Shown: positions 23,016-38,100 of the stretch, one piece after another
Layout: each line of letters starts with the position of its first letter
How positions within the stretch are numbered: position 1 is the stretch's first letter
Origin: Berghia stephanieae
Taxonomy: Eukaryota > Mollusca > Gastropoda > Nudibranchia > Aeolidiidae
Direction: 5' to 3'
Length of the DNA stretch: 64,000 nt
NCBI GenBank assembly: GCA_034508935.3
Contig: CM067445.1
Location: 24,447,837-24,511,836, forward strand
Notes under the pieces: model-generated
Told to the model about the DNA's origin: nothing
What the model saw: the letters and a program-made list of their open reading frames with translations, nothing else
Database searches by the model: none
Made by a program: the position numbers and the translations under genes

Positions 23016-24560
23016 CTGGAATCCCCAGGCCTAATGGATTGAGGAAATCTCAAAAATTTCATCAATATTTTCATGAAATAAGAATTTTTTATCTCAATTG
23101 GCAGATCTGTTGGCTATACCTATTGTGCTTGTTGACACTGGTTTTGAATGTTCTACATGAAGTCACTGCAAAAAACGCGATGGCACAGTACATCAATAGT
23201 TACAACTTGATGAACTGGAGATCTCAGAATATTACCCTAAAAACCTACACTTACAAACTATTTTCTGCTCTTTATGCCGATTACATTAAATCAAATTTAA
23301 TAAAATCTACAAAAAGGACTCTCTTAAACATATAATTTGTAATCGCCACAACAACAATAATATAATAATAATAATTTTAAACGGTGGTAGTGAGCAAGAA
23401 ATATGACAATAATTTTGGGCACACAAAAAGAATCTTTTTTTTTCTTCTTTGAAGACACCTTTGATTATTACTGTTCAAGCATGACCAATTCCCAAGATTT
23501 GTCTTGTAAAATGGGAAGTGGATTTATTAATCAGATAAGACAATTAAATCACCATATAAAATATACGTCCAATGGTAAATCAATCTGAAATGTTGCAATA
23601 AACCAAATGAATTCAATGATTAATTATAGTTAAAATAGGACAGCATCATATCACAATAATGGAGTAATGAATTTGGATCAGACAACGATAATATATACTG
23701 AAAACAAAATATGAAATTATCGACTGTCGACTGATGCCTTTGATAGTGGAGGAATGTTAGCAGCATAATCCCTTGACTTCAAAATCATATTAAACCATCT
23801 GATTACTACAAAACTTTAAACCATAAATAAGATTCAAAATTTGTCAATTTTTCGACATATTTGACTAAGAACAAGTTGTCATGAAGCGCACTTTGTATTT
23901 TTAAAAATCAATTCTGTAATGAACTTTGAAGTCTTGGTACTCTTTTTGAGTACAAAATCATAATAGAGCTTTCTTTGATGTCAGGTGTGACTTGGACAAT
24001 ATAACATCAAATGGACCAGTATCAAGAGCTTGGTGTTGATCTAATGTGTAATTCTGTACATGTCGCCACAGTTTAAGATAATTTCAATAATCTTCATAAA
24101 AAACAAAAAAAAACAGAACCATTACAAATGTCAAATTGGGACTTCCATTACAAAGTGTGTCATAGATCTATTCCATATGTTTTGGCCATTGGTGAAAAGT
24201 CATCAGAAAAGTGAATGATTCTGACGACGACAAATAAGAGGTAGAGTTTAAAGAGTAGGAATTATATCCAGTTCTCTCCTTCGTTGATAGGCACAGATTG
24301 GGAAAGATAGACGAAATCATAGCATAAAAAGACCAGTAAATAAATCTAGATATTAGTTCAAGAGATGGAATTAGTTTTGATTGATAGTAATATATACGGT
24401 GGGAATCAGATGACTGCAACAAGAACCAAACCTAAATTTTACATATATATTAGACCAATTTTAATGAATGTTTCCAACAAATGCCGGGTCCTTGTCCCAA
24501 TTTCCATGAACCAAATTCATTAACATATCATGTCTTTTTAAACAAAGCTATGTAGAATAT
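23016..24560. other. Intergenic, no gene recognised
   Basis: AT-rich sequence downstream of the TMCO4 3' end. The longest open frame (23039-23335) shows no recognisable domain and no splice context. Confidence 0.45.
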
Positions 24561-24563
24561 GGG

Positions 24564-24840
24564 GTTTTGATAGCTCAGTTGGTAGAGCATTCGCTTCACA
24601 CGCAAAAGGAATGAGATCAATCCTGGGTGACGTTGAGATTTTTTCTGACCCCCCCTTCCACCCAGCAGTGATTGGGTAACTGGGTCTGTTAGATATGGCA
24701 GAAAGTACTTTAAAATAGACTAGCGTCCTATCCAAAGGGTAGCAAACAATTGCTGTTGTCCATTTCACAAACTGGGATAAACTCCATGAGCCAAATGGTT
24801 CGGAAGGACTACTTTTATGTAGAAAATCAATCAATTTAAA
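24564..24840 (+). mobile_element. tRNA-derived SINE, family V, full-length copy
   Basis: Head GATAGCTCAGTTGGTAGAGC, anticodon arm TTCGCTTCACACGCAAAAGG (loop TTCACAC, valine-like CAC) and degenerate B-box GATCAATCC. The body has CCACCCAGCAGTGATTGGG, GTCTGTTAGAT, AGCGTCCTATCCAAAGGGTA and AACTGGGATAAACTCC. The tail is GGAAGGACTACTTTTAT. Other copies lie at 35795(-), 46008(-), 58112 and 59066, with a fragment at 36398-36470. Confidence 0.85.
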
Positions 24841-24981
24841 TGTGTCCAAATATTATAGCATTTCTAAGGTTCGAAGAATTTTTCCAAGTAATCAGTGAGC
24901 AAAGATCACAATATGTGGTTATAAATCGATTTAATGAATGGCGCCAGAATTCACCAATGCTCTGGATGTCAAGTCAAAGTG

Positions 24982-24987
24982 TTTATT
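24982..24987 (-). promoter_or_regulatory. Candidate TMCO4 polyadenylation signal
   Basis: AATAAA on the minus strand, 45 bases past the TMCO4 stop, which would give a very short 3' UTR. Confidence 0.5.
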
Positions 24988-25031
24988 GAATCACTCAGCA
25001 ATAATTTAAAATGAGTATATCTTTTCCAATC

Positions 25032-28000
25032 TTACTTATCACCAACACCTACATTACCACAATCATTGTCATCATCATCATCATCATCATAATCTTCTCC
25101 CAACATTTCCTCTAAATCTTCGTCAATTACTAGTCTATACATACTGTCATACATTTTTTTCCTCTCCAACGTGCCAACAATTGCATGCGTAGACAGTGCC
25201 TCTTCCTCATCTGCATTAAGTGATGATGTCAATTCGCCTACTTTTACTTCATCTGACTCATCTGTCAGACCAAATCCTGCCCCACTTGGCTTGTCTATCT
25301 CAACAAACTCTCCCAAGTCAGATGATGAAGAAGAGTCTAAGGCAACTGTTTTTTCTTTGAGAGCAGCCGCACCTACCCTTACATCTGCGTGGTCATCCGA
25401 CCAATGCAAATCGTCCTCCTCTTTTACTTCTGGTTGCTCTCGAATTTCTGAAGCTGCACGGTTTACTACTACCCCAGAATCAAAACTCGTAGATTCAGGA
25501 ATGGCTTCTGAGGTGTTGGAATGTGTCTTGTCTGGCGATGTGTAATCTTCTAATAATAGATGTGAGTCAACTTGATCTGAGGTTGACTCCTTCTTCTTGG
25601 GTTTAGGCTTCTTCCATTCCTGATACATCTCGTCATCAGAGCTGGACAAGTCATCCATTGCAAACTCATCTGAGACAGGTGATGCTTTTGAAGAGGCTTT
25701 AGAGCTGACCGATGTACTAGATGAAGACTTATTTAGCTCATCCCTTGTCCTAACACCCACAGCTTTCATGATGATGTCCAATGAATTTTTGTAGTCCAAA
25801 TGCCCATTTACCTTGAGAAAAGAGATATATAGAGCATTTCTTGTTCATCAGAATTCTTTTAGTAATTGTCAAATTGACTTCTATCATTGAATTTTACAAT
25901 TTGTTTCTATTAACTAAAATCCTTGCTTTCAACAACTATGTTGAAGACCATTTACAATTTCAGAAAAAAATGTTTAAATTCATTTTTTTTTTAATAAAAA
26001 AATTTACGAACCTAATGAAGATGAAATCTCATTATTAACGGTTTTATGAAACTTGAAAAAAATAAATAAATAAAAAAATAATAAAATCAAAAATTAAAAT
26101 ATATATATATATATATGGCTCGAGATTTCATCACAAAAATGTAAAGTCCTCTTGTCCATGTCATTAAAATAACATTCTTTCAAATTTCTAGCAAACATCA
26201 AAGTTTATTTGATCTTTTAGGTTGAATGGGTTCATATTCTATGCATTTTATTTAAATTTAAAGATTTTCTTCTTTTTTAAAAAAAAATGAATACTACCTC
26301 TAGGGAAAAACTATAAAGATTCAAAATGATTCATATAAAAAACATGGAATATCATTGTAAGTGTACAAAAGTTTAAAGCATAATGTACTTTTAAAATGAA
26401 GAGCCACCTACCACGTCACTAAGATCAATATTGTGCATGCGTCTATCATCCCACGGTACAGGTCTCAACCCAGCTATACTCATTTGAACAGAAGACGTTC
26501 TGTACAGAAATTTCAACAGCCAATCCCCTCTATTTGGAATAAAAAATGATAAAAATTACTTACTTTCTTATTCTAAGACAAAACTAAATAATTCCATTCC
26601 AAGACAAAGACAGAAAGCAACTCAGAGAACATGTGTAAGGGAATAGAAGACACAGCGTGACCTCCTACCCACCCAGTCCCTTTTGAGTGAAATGAGTGCT
26701 CTACCAACTGAGCTATAGGGACTCTATTTCTTTCATTATTGTTAAAATTTAATGCAAAACGATCAGAACACTAAATTGAAATAGCACCATTGTCCAGAAT
26801 TCAGTTCCAATTAAATGATATTTATAACTGTGTAGATTCATCTGGCTGGATCTTAGTTTTTATAACTAATATTCTTGAAATCCCTTATTATGACTCCCAC
26901 ATAGACTGCAATAGACACTCGCCTGTCCATAGATAGGATCTAAGAAAAGAATACAAATTCACAATCTATATTTAAAACATTAATTAAGCCTATTCTAGAA
27001 TTGTTCATATATTACCATTGCCTAAAGAAATTAAAACCAAATTTAGTTAAAATTAATATTAAAGGGGAGATAAACAGCTATGATCATTTTCCAGCTCCGC
27101 CGTTCAAGCACATACCTACAAAATCCGTTGACAATTTTGCCGGAGACCACTTTCTTGAAACTGGCCCAAACAGCAGGATCACCTGTGGCAGGGGTGCCTA
27201 ACAATATGACATCTTCAATGATACCCTCACAACCTGTCAAAGGCACATTACAGAATAATAGCATGATAAGAAGTAAAATTCCTTTGACTGTAGCAAAAGG
27301 TTGTGTATAATTGGTTATAACAGAAAAAGATCAAATAAATATTAAGAATTATGTTTGTCTGCGTTGAATAACGACATTGTCCACACTTTGAGAAGCTGAT
27401 CATGTTATTCTTTTGGTGCCCTGAATCACCTGTCTTTATTCAACTTGAATTTCAAGTCAGAGACAATGATGGAAACTATATTTTTCGAAAGATGTTCAAA
27501 ATCATTGAACATTTCTGTCTTTTTATGTTCAATGTTATACAGACGATCTTTTCTCACAGTATCACATATTAAAGACAACTGCTAAATACCAAATAAACCA
27601 TCTTTCCAAACATTCCAAACGAAATTGACTGTTTCTTTCTTTTTTTTTTTTTCTTTTGTTGTTTCATCTTCATTTTACCTTGGCCTTAACTGATCAAGAG
27701 GATTCCGCTAATTTTTTTAAATTTGAACTACAAATATCACCTGGATAATCATTTCTTTTTATATGAGAAAAAACATAAATCCTGTAACCTCTCTTAGCGC
27801 ATAAATATCATTATGTATCATATATAACATATGTCATTATTGGATTTTTGAAAAAGAAAATCTAGCATGTAAACTGCAGACATTAGTTCATAATTGCCAG
27901 TGCAGAATTTTATACCTTTTCTTTTGGACATTTCTTCAATGCATGAGAAGACAACTCTAGCACCAAGGCTGTACCCTATAAGAGTTACTGGCCTTTTCCC

Positions 28001-28134
28001 CTGAAAAGAAAAGATAAATTGAGAAATAAAAATAAATAAAATGAGTATGAAAAAGCATAAATGAATAAAATTTGAGGAAATAACTTCAAAAACTGAACAA
28101 AACAAAATGTAGAAATGCAGTGTGTGTGAGAGAG

Positions 28135-28214
<80 letters not shown>

Positions 28215-28249
28215 CGAGAGAGAGAGAAGAATAGCAGAGAGAGAAGAGA

Positions 28250-28291
<42 letters not shown>

Positions 28292-28986
28292 GAGGGAGGG
28301 GGGGGGGGGGGGGGGGAGAGAGAGAGCAGCTCTCTTTAGAAAAACAGAGCAGTACAAAATCTTTAAAGATATATTAAGAGAAAAAAAATATATATATAAA
28401 GCTCCAAAATTTACCTGCTGTCTCCCCAACAAGACGTCAGCCAACACGCGACCAGCGGAGTGTGATCTCTGCAATGCCACAGACCAGGGTTGTCTATGAT
28501 GTTTGATGCAGAGATGAGAGTAGCAGGCCAGGCAATGGCTGCCAGAAGGCCCTGTAAGACAGTGTGCTTGAGGGCCTCTTGTGTGGCCATGGCCAGTGCT
28601 GAATTAAAGATGTAATCAAGGGCCTCCCCGAGTTGGACTAGGTACTTGGTCTCCCATTTTAGAGTGTACTGTTCTTTGGACTCTGCTAGATCTTTCCATG
28701 GCTGTTTGAAGTCTAATAAAGAACAGTCATAAATTGAGGAAAATTTTTTTTAGATTATTCGATAGAAAAATAAAATAATTTAAAGATTACAAATTACACC
28801 CAAGATGCTAATAAAAATAAATGTATTCTTTTTAAAACAGATCCTCAACTGTCAACATGTGACATCTTCAAATTTCTTTTTAAAAATACATTAAATGACC
28901 AAATAGCTAAAAGACAAATTTTTCCAACAGATAAATCCCCCCCCCCCCCCCCCCCACCCCCCCAAAAAAAGTAAATAATAATAATC

Positions 28987-29043
<57 letters not shown>

Positions 29044-29057
29044 TGAATAATAATAAT

Positions 29058-29154
<97 letters not shown>

Positions 29155-32100
29155 CTCCAAAATACATTCATATATAATTTATTGGAAGACAGAAAAAGAA
29201 TTGAAAAGCCCCGGAAGGCAGTATTAACTTTAAAAACTATTGAAAAGGCTGTGGTAAAAGTAAAAAGTAGAACAATAAGACAATGACCTTGTATATAATG
29301 AGGTAACTAGGACTAAATATCCATTTTGTTATATTCGAAAGTTCGTAAAAATCAAGTTTGGATAAAAAAATAAATGGGGACTCTTATTTTCCTGGGAGAA
29401 TTCCAACTCTCATTGAATCTGAGTCCCAATTGGACCAAAACGTTTTTATTTCACCTTTTACTAGTACTATTCCAGTATCAGACTTTGTGATTCTACCAAA
29501 TGATATGTCATATGAAGCGGTGAAAAATAAAAATATTTTCAAAGGTGGGGGGGGGGGGGGGAAGCCTCACCTCTCATATTGTTGGACAACCAACCGGTGA
29601 CTGCAATGGTAATGTGTAATTGACTTGTAAGACTCTCTACTCTTAAGCTATTGCCACATACAAGAGGCTCAAATTCAAATTCCTCTATAGCACCAACTCT
29701 TCTGTTCATCTTGTATCCTGGAAAAAAAAAAAGAGCAAATTTATATTTTTCACAAAATCAGACAAAAACTAATTATTGCTCACAAAATCTTGGGCTGTTT
29801 TTAGGTTCATGTCGACTAAATTTTTCAAGGTAAGATTTGCTTCTCGCATACATGTCTTTTATCCCTCCTTTTCTAACTTTTGCTCTTATTCTGCTATTCA
29901 TTATTTTTCTATTTCTAGTGTTAAAAGTTTCCTTCAAGTCATTTTTGGGCCACTACAGAGGTTTAAATAATCCTCCGAATATTTAAAAATAACATTTATC
30001 AAAATTTTTTATTCTCTTCCATTTTATTCGCTCATCCAAAATATCCATGTCCTTTTATTTCCAATCCACATACTAGATTTTCCCTTATCATCCATTACCC
30101 GATTCCCATGTGTCTTGATTAAAACTCTTTTAGTTTTGCCAAAAGTACACCCAAAAATAAAAATGTATAGATAATCTTTTCTATTGAAAGCTCTGTTGCG
30201 TTTTAAGCTAACAATTTTTCATGTATGTTTTCAAGACTATTGTTCAAAACAAAAATTCATTGGTAACTGATATTTGAACTCATTTGATAAGGAATACAAA
30301 AAAATGGATGCTGACCTGACAAGCCAGCACCGGCAACCCCAAACAGAGACCCAATGAGAGCCACACCTGTCGCAGATCCTAACACTGCAGCCCCTGTTCC
30401 ACCTATGATGGCTCCAGCACCAGCTGCCACAAATGGAGCTGCTAAGCCACCTGTCAAACCTTTATAAGGAGGGAAAAAATAGTCTCGATTACAAAGGAAA
30501 ACAACAATGACTTATAGTTTGTCACGTATAATTTTTAAAAAATATATTTTTGGGATGATATCACAAAACACTAAATATTGAATCAATCTTAATTGCAATC
30601 AATTTGGCTGACTGAAAACAGTCATAACATTAACCTTGGAAAGGCAAGACTGAATTTCTTCCACATCATAATTTCTCTCCATATTAATTTGTGAGCTTGA
30701 CTGCACTTTGTTATTGTTATCTTGGTGAAAATAGAAAGGTATGATATCAGGTTAGGAAAAAATTGATCCTTTGCCTGTAAAGGATAAATGTAATTAAATC
30801 TTTGATAACACTCATCGAGCCACAAAGCTAGTTGTTATCATAATAAAAGGACTGGCAGCAAAACACATACTTGCTTTGAGAGAAAAAAGAATCTTTTTAA
30901 AAAGGATCCCATCTCACTAGCAAGTCAGAATTTTGTTGAAATAATCAATAGCAGAACTAGTATTATAACAGAAAATCTGAAAAAGATTCAAAGTGGTCAA
31001 GAACAATAATTTTCAACTACAAATCCCCAAACGAATTTTTTTTAGGGTCATTTTTCACGTACATATGACCCAAACACTGCTAGAATAGTATTAAATAATG
31101 GTCTAACCAACTTTCACAAAATAATTATATGTATAATCATCATAAGGACACATACAATCATCATACCTATCAACGTCCCTCCTCCCAAAGTTGCCAGTCC
31201 TATTAAGGCATATCGTTTCAACTTCCTTTTCTTTTCCTTCTTCATCTGCTCTTCTAATTCCTCACTAAAATAGAAAAGAAATGCATAGCAATAGAAATAT
31301 ATATAAATGATAACAATAATTGAAAACTCGCTCATCATGAAAATTAGTGATCCTAGCTTGAACATCAGTAAAGAAATGCATGAAATGCAAAGCAGTTAAA
31401 ATTATGTGTTTGGATCAATTCACTGTTAGTACTGGAGCAACGAGAATGCTATAATGCACACACGCATACACACAAAATCAAAACCTAGATAAATAAATAA
31501 ATCGGAACAAAATAAATGAATAAATAAAAACCATCAAGTAATAATAATCATTCTTGTCTTATATTTTTAAAAATTAGGGTTGGAGATCAACATTGTTCTG
31601 TAAAGCCAATGTTAAATTTTTATCATCGAGTACAGAATTACCAGCAAATCTAAAAATACAATACAGTAGTAGAATAAGTATAATAGATGACTGCCTATTA
31701 CTAATAGCTTGTTTTTCTCCCCAAATATTGCGGGTTCTCCTCTAGTAATAGTAATAATAATAACAATAATTGTGATGACGATAATGCTGATAATGATGCT
31801 GACAATGATAATGAAAAGCACTGTAAGAGTAGAGCACTTTTCCACTCAGGTAGTGATTTAAATGATAAGGTGACAGCTTTGAAAGGAAATCAACATTTAA
31901 AATGAACAGTAGAACAACAGTCACCTATAAATATAACAAATTTAATTTTTTATAAAATAAAAAACAAAAACAAAGGTGAAATAAGATTATCTCACTTGAT
32001 AAAAAATAAATCTATGTCAAGCTATCTAAAAATGACATTGAATTATGTCGAAGGATTGAATCATACAAAAGGCTAGCTATACTAAACACATAGCTACAAT

Positions 32101-35100
32101 TCAGTAAAGACTTTAAACTCTATGTACAGTCTTTTTAATACATAAATGTCAACAAAACATCCCAAGCTACAAAATATGAATAGAAAATTTATGAATTAAA
32201 ACTAAAAAAAGGTAAGTACGGTTTTTATTTAAATTGGGGCATTGATATTTTTTCATTAATACCAGCAAATTCATTTTTAAAGTGCAAGTAAATTTCCATT
32301 TTTTGTTTGTTTATTATTTTCATTATTTATTTTTCTTTTTTAAACTTCCCTTTCTAAAATTTTAAAATCTTTCCTACATACAACAGGGACATTAAGAGCA
32401 TGAGGGAATTCAACCATCCCGATCTATTGATACTTCATGTTTTATCTTAAATTCTCTTGATACTCTTCATCTCTCATTTTCACATCTTCAATAGTAATTG
32501 AATATAACAAATATATAATTGTAGCCCAGCAGCATGGCACTCGTTTTTTATTGTGTCGGTAACCTGTAGGTTTTGGGTTCAATGCCTGCTGTTGGATGGT
32601 ACAGAAAAGGGCTCTTCACTCACGATTTGTAAAGATACTCGGATATAAAATAAGTACCTGGCTGGCAACAAATATCTTTGTAGGAAAAAAAAATTATACT
32701 GAGTTCTACATCTTCATCGTTGCTGTTGGATGAGGACACTTTGTAAAGCACTTTGAGTTCATTAAAAGGATAACACACTATATAAAAGCTCAAGTTTTAT
32801 ATCTTATAAATTAATACTACTATATACCCAATTTTAGACATTTATAGTAAAACCAAAAACTGGCTAAACCTGGAAAAATAAATCAAAATTAAATTTAGAG
32901 GACTTGAAAATTTGTCACATAATTAATGAAACTCACAGCAAGTTGCAATCGTTGAAATATAATTAAACAAACAAGAAAAGGAAAGAAAAAAAAAAAAAAT
33001 CTTTTCACTGAGTTCCATTATGCACATGCAAAACTCTGGTATTCTCCCATATTTTATCACCATTTCATTAACATGCATGTCATCATTATAATATGAATGT
33101 TATCCTTATTGTATCGTGTAAAAAAAACCTGTAATAATGTTATCAAATCTATAACACCAACTCGCAAATAGTTTATTTTGGTTCGATTAAAAAAAAAATA
33201 TATATATATTAGCATTATTGACAAAAAGATTATATAAATGACCAAACACCTTACTCATCTAAAAAAAAAAGTTAAATTTAATTGAAAAAAAAAACAGGAT
33301 ACAACAATATTGATATGACGAGATTTGGATAATGAGTCATGTATTGTATAAGTGTATCTTTTTTTATTAAAAACTGATGAATATTAATATTATTCATGTG
33401 AATAAAAAGTTATTAGATGCTATTTTGTGCCATTACAATGCATAGTCCAGGAATGAAAGTTGATATCTGGTGTATAGTCGAACTTGTTATAAGCTTTAAC
33501 CATCCTTAATTCTGATCAAAAGTGGGTTTCATGGACAAGAGGTAAACTTGTGTAATATAAGCTGATTTGTTTTCAAACATGCCGCACAAATATCTCAATT
33601 AGACTCAAGATTTCAATTAAATTAATTCTAAAATATAGCTGGCTGCCAATATCAGGTGATGATTGCTAGAACAAGTTCGACTGCTCTTTATTTCAAAAGG
33701 AAAGAAAAGAGCTTCAATTAGTCATTAGTCTTTCTATTAATTGTTCTTTTAAAAAAAAATATAAATAAATAAATAAAAAATGAAGTTACAGAAAGAAAAA
33801 AAAAAAAAGACTTTAAAAAAGCAAACCCAAACGTTAGATAAAGGAAATAGCAGACTAGCTGTGTTACAGTTTTGATACCTGCTGCTTTCACTGTAACCAA
33901 ACATTTACAGTTGGCCATGCAAAGGAGAGAAAGAAGTAAAACATTAACTTTCAACATGTGTTTTTAAATTAGTCATGTCACAGAAGTGATTCAATTCTAA
34001 AATTCCATGCCAATTGTTCACCTATCAGCAGAACCTGTATTGCTTAACAAGTTAAAATAAATATGGACAATCTTGCCACATAAAATTTTTAACTGGCAAT
34101 TATTCAAAGATTCATAGATTAAGATGAAATTGTGAGAAAACATGTTATTTAAGACAACAATAAAAATGTGATAGCTCTTTTATGGATTAACTATCTTGAA
34201 GCAGATTTTTTTTTAGACTGATGCAATAAATTGTTTCTTTTCTTACTGCCTTGCTATATATTAAGTTGCTATAGATAAATTGACATATAGGCAACAAAAA
34301 ATTCTCGTATTTAATCTTTTACCCCTCAAATCTTTCAATTAAATTTTTTTTTAAAACAAACACACACAAAATCCTAGAGAACAATTGTTTTGTTTTTGTT
34401 GGGTTCTTTTTTTTTGTCTTTAAAAAAATAGTAGAAAAAGATATTTTTTTTAACTCTGCAGGGATCAACGAGGTACAGTTTTAGCTATCTGCCGCGGTTT
34501 GAGGTTATCAATTGTAAACAGAATAAAGGATCTCAATCAATCAAATTCATATAACAACTTAGTAAAAAAAAAAAAGGTCTAGTTCATACAAAAAGTTGAA
34601 CAGATAATGCTTAGATCAGTTTTAGTCTTCAGTTTTTAAATAAAGCAAAATAAATCAGTATCTATTTTTTAAAAACTCTGTGAAAGGAACAATTTAGCTT
34701 TAGTAGAATAAAAAGTAAAGTCATTTAAGACGTGTTACAGCAACATTCTGATAAACTAAAAATAAGTAGCATTTCTATAGTGCATTTCATCCACCGATTT
34801 ATGAAAGGCTTGCAGAGAAAGAAAGAAAAAAAAAAGGAAAAGAAAAAAAATAATATTGTTTTCATTTTTTTTTATAAGCATACATTTATCTACTTTAAGG
34901 CTTCAATTATAGAGGTTCAATATGATGAAAATCAAACATTAGTGTCTGATTGCCAATTAGCTGGTTTCCAAGAACGTTAAAAAGTTATGCCATTTCAGTG
35001 ATAATTGACTTACTCTGTCATTTCATATTTGGAAAAAGCCAAGGATTCAGACATTTCACTTTCAAGATCTTCCAACATATCCCAGGTGACTCGAAGTCGC

Positions 35101-38100
35101 CAAGAGATATGCTTTATTAGGACACGCATTCTGGCATCATATACACCTGAAATGAAGAGATTATGTATTTAAAAAGAACAATGAAATAGAATTGTTTTCT
35201 TGGCATTCAGAGAAATAGTAAATTGTAAAATCATAAATTGTTCCAAATGCAAAAGCATAAAATCGTTTGTCTCTTCTTATATGGAACTAAAGTAGTAGTG
35301 CAGGACTGTCAAGCCCAATACAAGAAAAAGTGTAAGACTGCTTGTCAAAAAGAGTAAGATTTTGAGAAAAATTGTGTATACAATGTGAAAATGTAACCCT
35401 TCAGTCATCTCACTCCTTGCCGTTGAGTAATTTTGGAAATAATTCTTATATAACAAGTTTATGTGAGTGAAAAATTTCTAAAAGCTGAAGGAAAACTTGA
35501 AAATAAAATTATGAAGCAATGCAAACAAACCACTTAAACCTATCAAACAACAATTGTTAAAATGAATATTGCAGGAAGCATGGAGAATACCCAAGAACCT
35601 AATGACAAGCACAATAAAAACAATTTTTTTTACATTAAAATATTAAGATTTATTTCTCATGAAAAATATGTACAATCTGAGAGAAAAAGCAGAAACTCTT
35701 ACAAAGGTGAAAAAGGGATACAAATATGCTTTTTTGGCCCTGGCAGTGATCTTTCATAGACATATGTCCCACAGAGCCTCTTCGTTGTGGTTTCTATAGC
35801 ATGAAACATTCAATAGCAATTGCTTGCCACCTTTTGGATAGGACGCTAGTCTATTGCAAAATGCTTTTCACCAGATTTAACAGACTCAGCTATCCAATCA
35901 CTGCTGAGTAGACAGAGGGGTTGTGAAAAGAATCCCAACATCACCCATGATCAATCCAGATCCTTTCTTTGGTGCATGAAGCAAATACTTTAAACAGCCG
36001 GGCTATTCGGGCCACCAATGGAACTAAGGTTTAAGCTTATGGTAAAGCCTAAATTTGAAATCTAATTTCCAATTTTCAAATCCCTTGTTAAATGTCAAAA
36101 TCCTGAATATTATCTCTTTTGCATAACATACAATTAAGTTAAATCACAAAAGGGACAATTGAAAAAAAATAATAATGCATGTTTGTAACTAGTTGAATTA
36201 TTACAAGCACGAGCAACTTACCTTGACCAATGGATATAGCTAAAAGCTGAGAGAGAACAGGTTCTGCTCCAGTCTTCAAGGCAGGCTCAGCAAGTAGTAC
36301 GTCGACGTATGGATCCATGTCATCGAGGCCATGACCTTGTAGCATCGCACGCACCGACTCACATACCTGAGACAAAGTAAATAATATAAACAAGTGTTTC
36401 AGTAGCTGGATCTGCTAGATAAGATGGAAAGTACTCAATGGTATGCTACTCTCCTAGCCAATGATTTGTTAGACATATATATAATTGTTACTAAGACTAA
36501 GAAAGTCAGATAAATTTTAGTGGTATTCAACATTCTAACAATACTAATACAGTCCAAGAGGGTATATTGGGATAGCTCAGTTCCCGACAAATTGTCCTAA
36601 TTAAGCGGCAGTCATGAAATTAAGCAATTCCCATAGTCTCCTCTGCATTCATTCAGACTTGTGACTGGCAATACAATTCCAGTGACAGATGTATTGGTTC
36701 CATTCAACTTTTACTCTTTGTTTCATTTTGCTTCGTTGTTTTAATTTTTTATTTTTGTGTTTTAAAGCCACAGAAATCAGGGAGACTCGTTTGATGTCTA
36801 TTTTGGGTTACTTCAGCGGCCACTTGTTTGCTAATCTGATCCACAAACTTTATCAGAGGGGTCAGAGTTCGTTTCTTGGACAAATCGTCGCAACAGCTTC
36901 ACCATTTCATGTTTTTCTGATTAAGTTACTACTTTCATTTTCTTCAACTTTCTGGGGGTTTTTTTCTTCTCTGTGCATTTTCAGTTAACTCTTCATTGGT
37001 GAAGGCAACAGAGCACTGTAGATTGTTATTGTAATCCACTTGTGAAATCAGCTCATCCTCCACCACCTGAGTTGAAGGAGAACATCATTAAAATGTTGGT
37101 CACTGCATTTCTTGCATGACCACTAAGCATAAGTTTTGCGTCAGTGTAGCAGTTTAGCAGTTGAACTTTTTGCCAATTATCGTGGCCATTGACCCATGAC
37201 CATGAACTTGATGATGGCAGTTGGTAACACTGACAATTGATTACAAGTAAAGCCTATTGTTCATATCTCTGTGATGATAATGACGAATGGTTCGACCACA
37301 CCCCAACTACCTGTTGCAATAGACACTAACAGGGGATACAGGTAAATTCTATTGTTCACACTGCTGCGATGAATGGTACGACCACTTATTCAGCTGACCG
37401 TCCCATTAGGCTAATTTGCATTTTATGAACCATCATTTCAAATGATTAAAGACAATGAAAAAGCTCTTTTATTGGGTGCGTCATTGTCAAATCTCATCCC
37501 CATTAAACTGTTGGGAATTGGAAAGGGTATGACTTATTATATGGAAAAAATTCAGTTTCCCAATAAAGCGGCATCCCCAATACCGACTCGGCCTGTTAGT
37601 GCAATCTCGCCTACCACGAAAAATTGCATGAATTTGAATTTTCTGCAGCCTGGGAATTTTTTTTTAGTGTTGAAGTTTTACAACAGAGAGAATTGCATTG
37701 TCAAGTTTTGACAGTACAAATGATACAATCAAGGTAATTGTCATGTCTGTGTTTATGACATATCTGCTTTTTTTTGGTTCCAATTCTGGTTAGTTCAAAA
37801 TTTGATCACTGCCAAATATATTATATATGCTCAGGTTGACTTATTGAAGACAACAAGAATGTTAACATTTGATATCTATCCGGCTCTGAACAGTGCTGAT
37901 GGTAACAAAAAGAGAAAAAGGAGGAACATTTTTAACACGATTTTAACCCTCATTTTTACAGCATTTGGATAATAAACTATCATTTTTACTCTTGCTAACT
38001 TATGGAGAACTGCACCTATTTGTACCACCCTGCATCAATCTCTCGCCGCCAGTACATTTGATTGAAGGAAATATTATTTAATAGGAGGAGATTCTTCATC

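Noticed and set aside
24566-24640. Functional tRNA-Val gene
   Set aside because: Degenerate B-box, poor acceptor pairing and a SINE body with tail follow; the same sequence recurs several times in the window.
28118-28377. Arg/Glu-rich proteins
   Set aside because: Translations of a (GA)n microsatellite in a TMCO4 intron; the same applies at 48052, 53439, 60040 and 60348.
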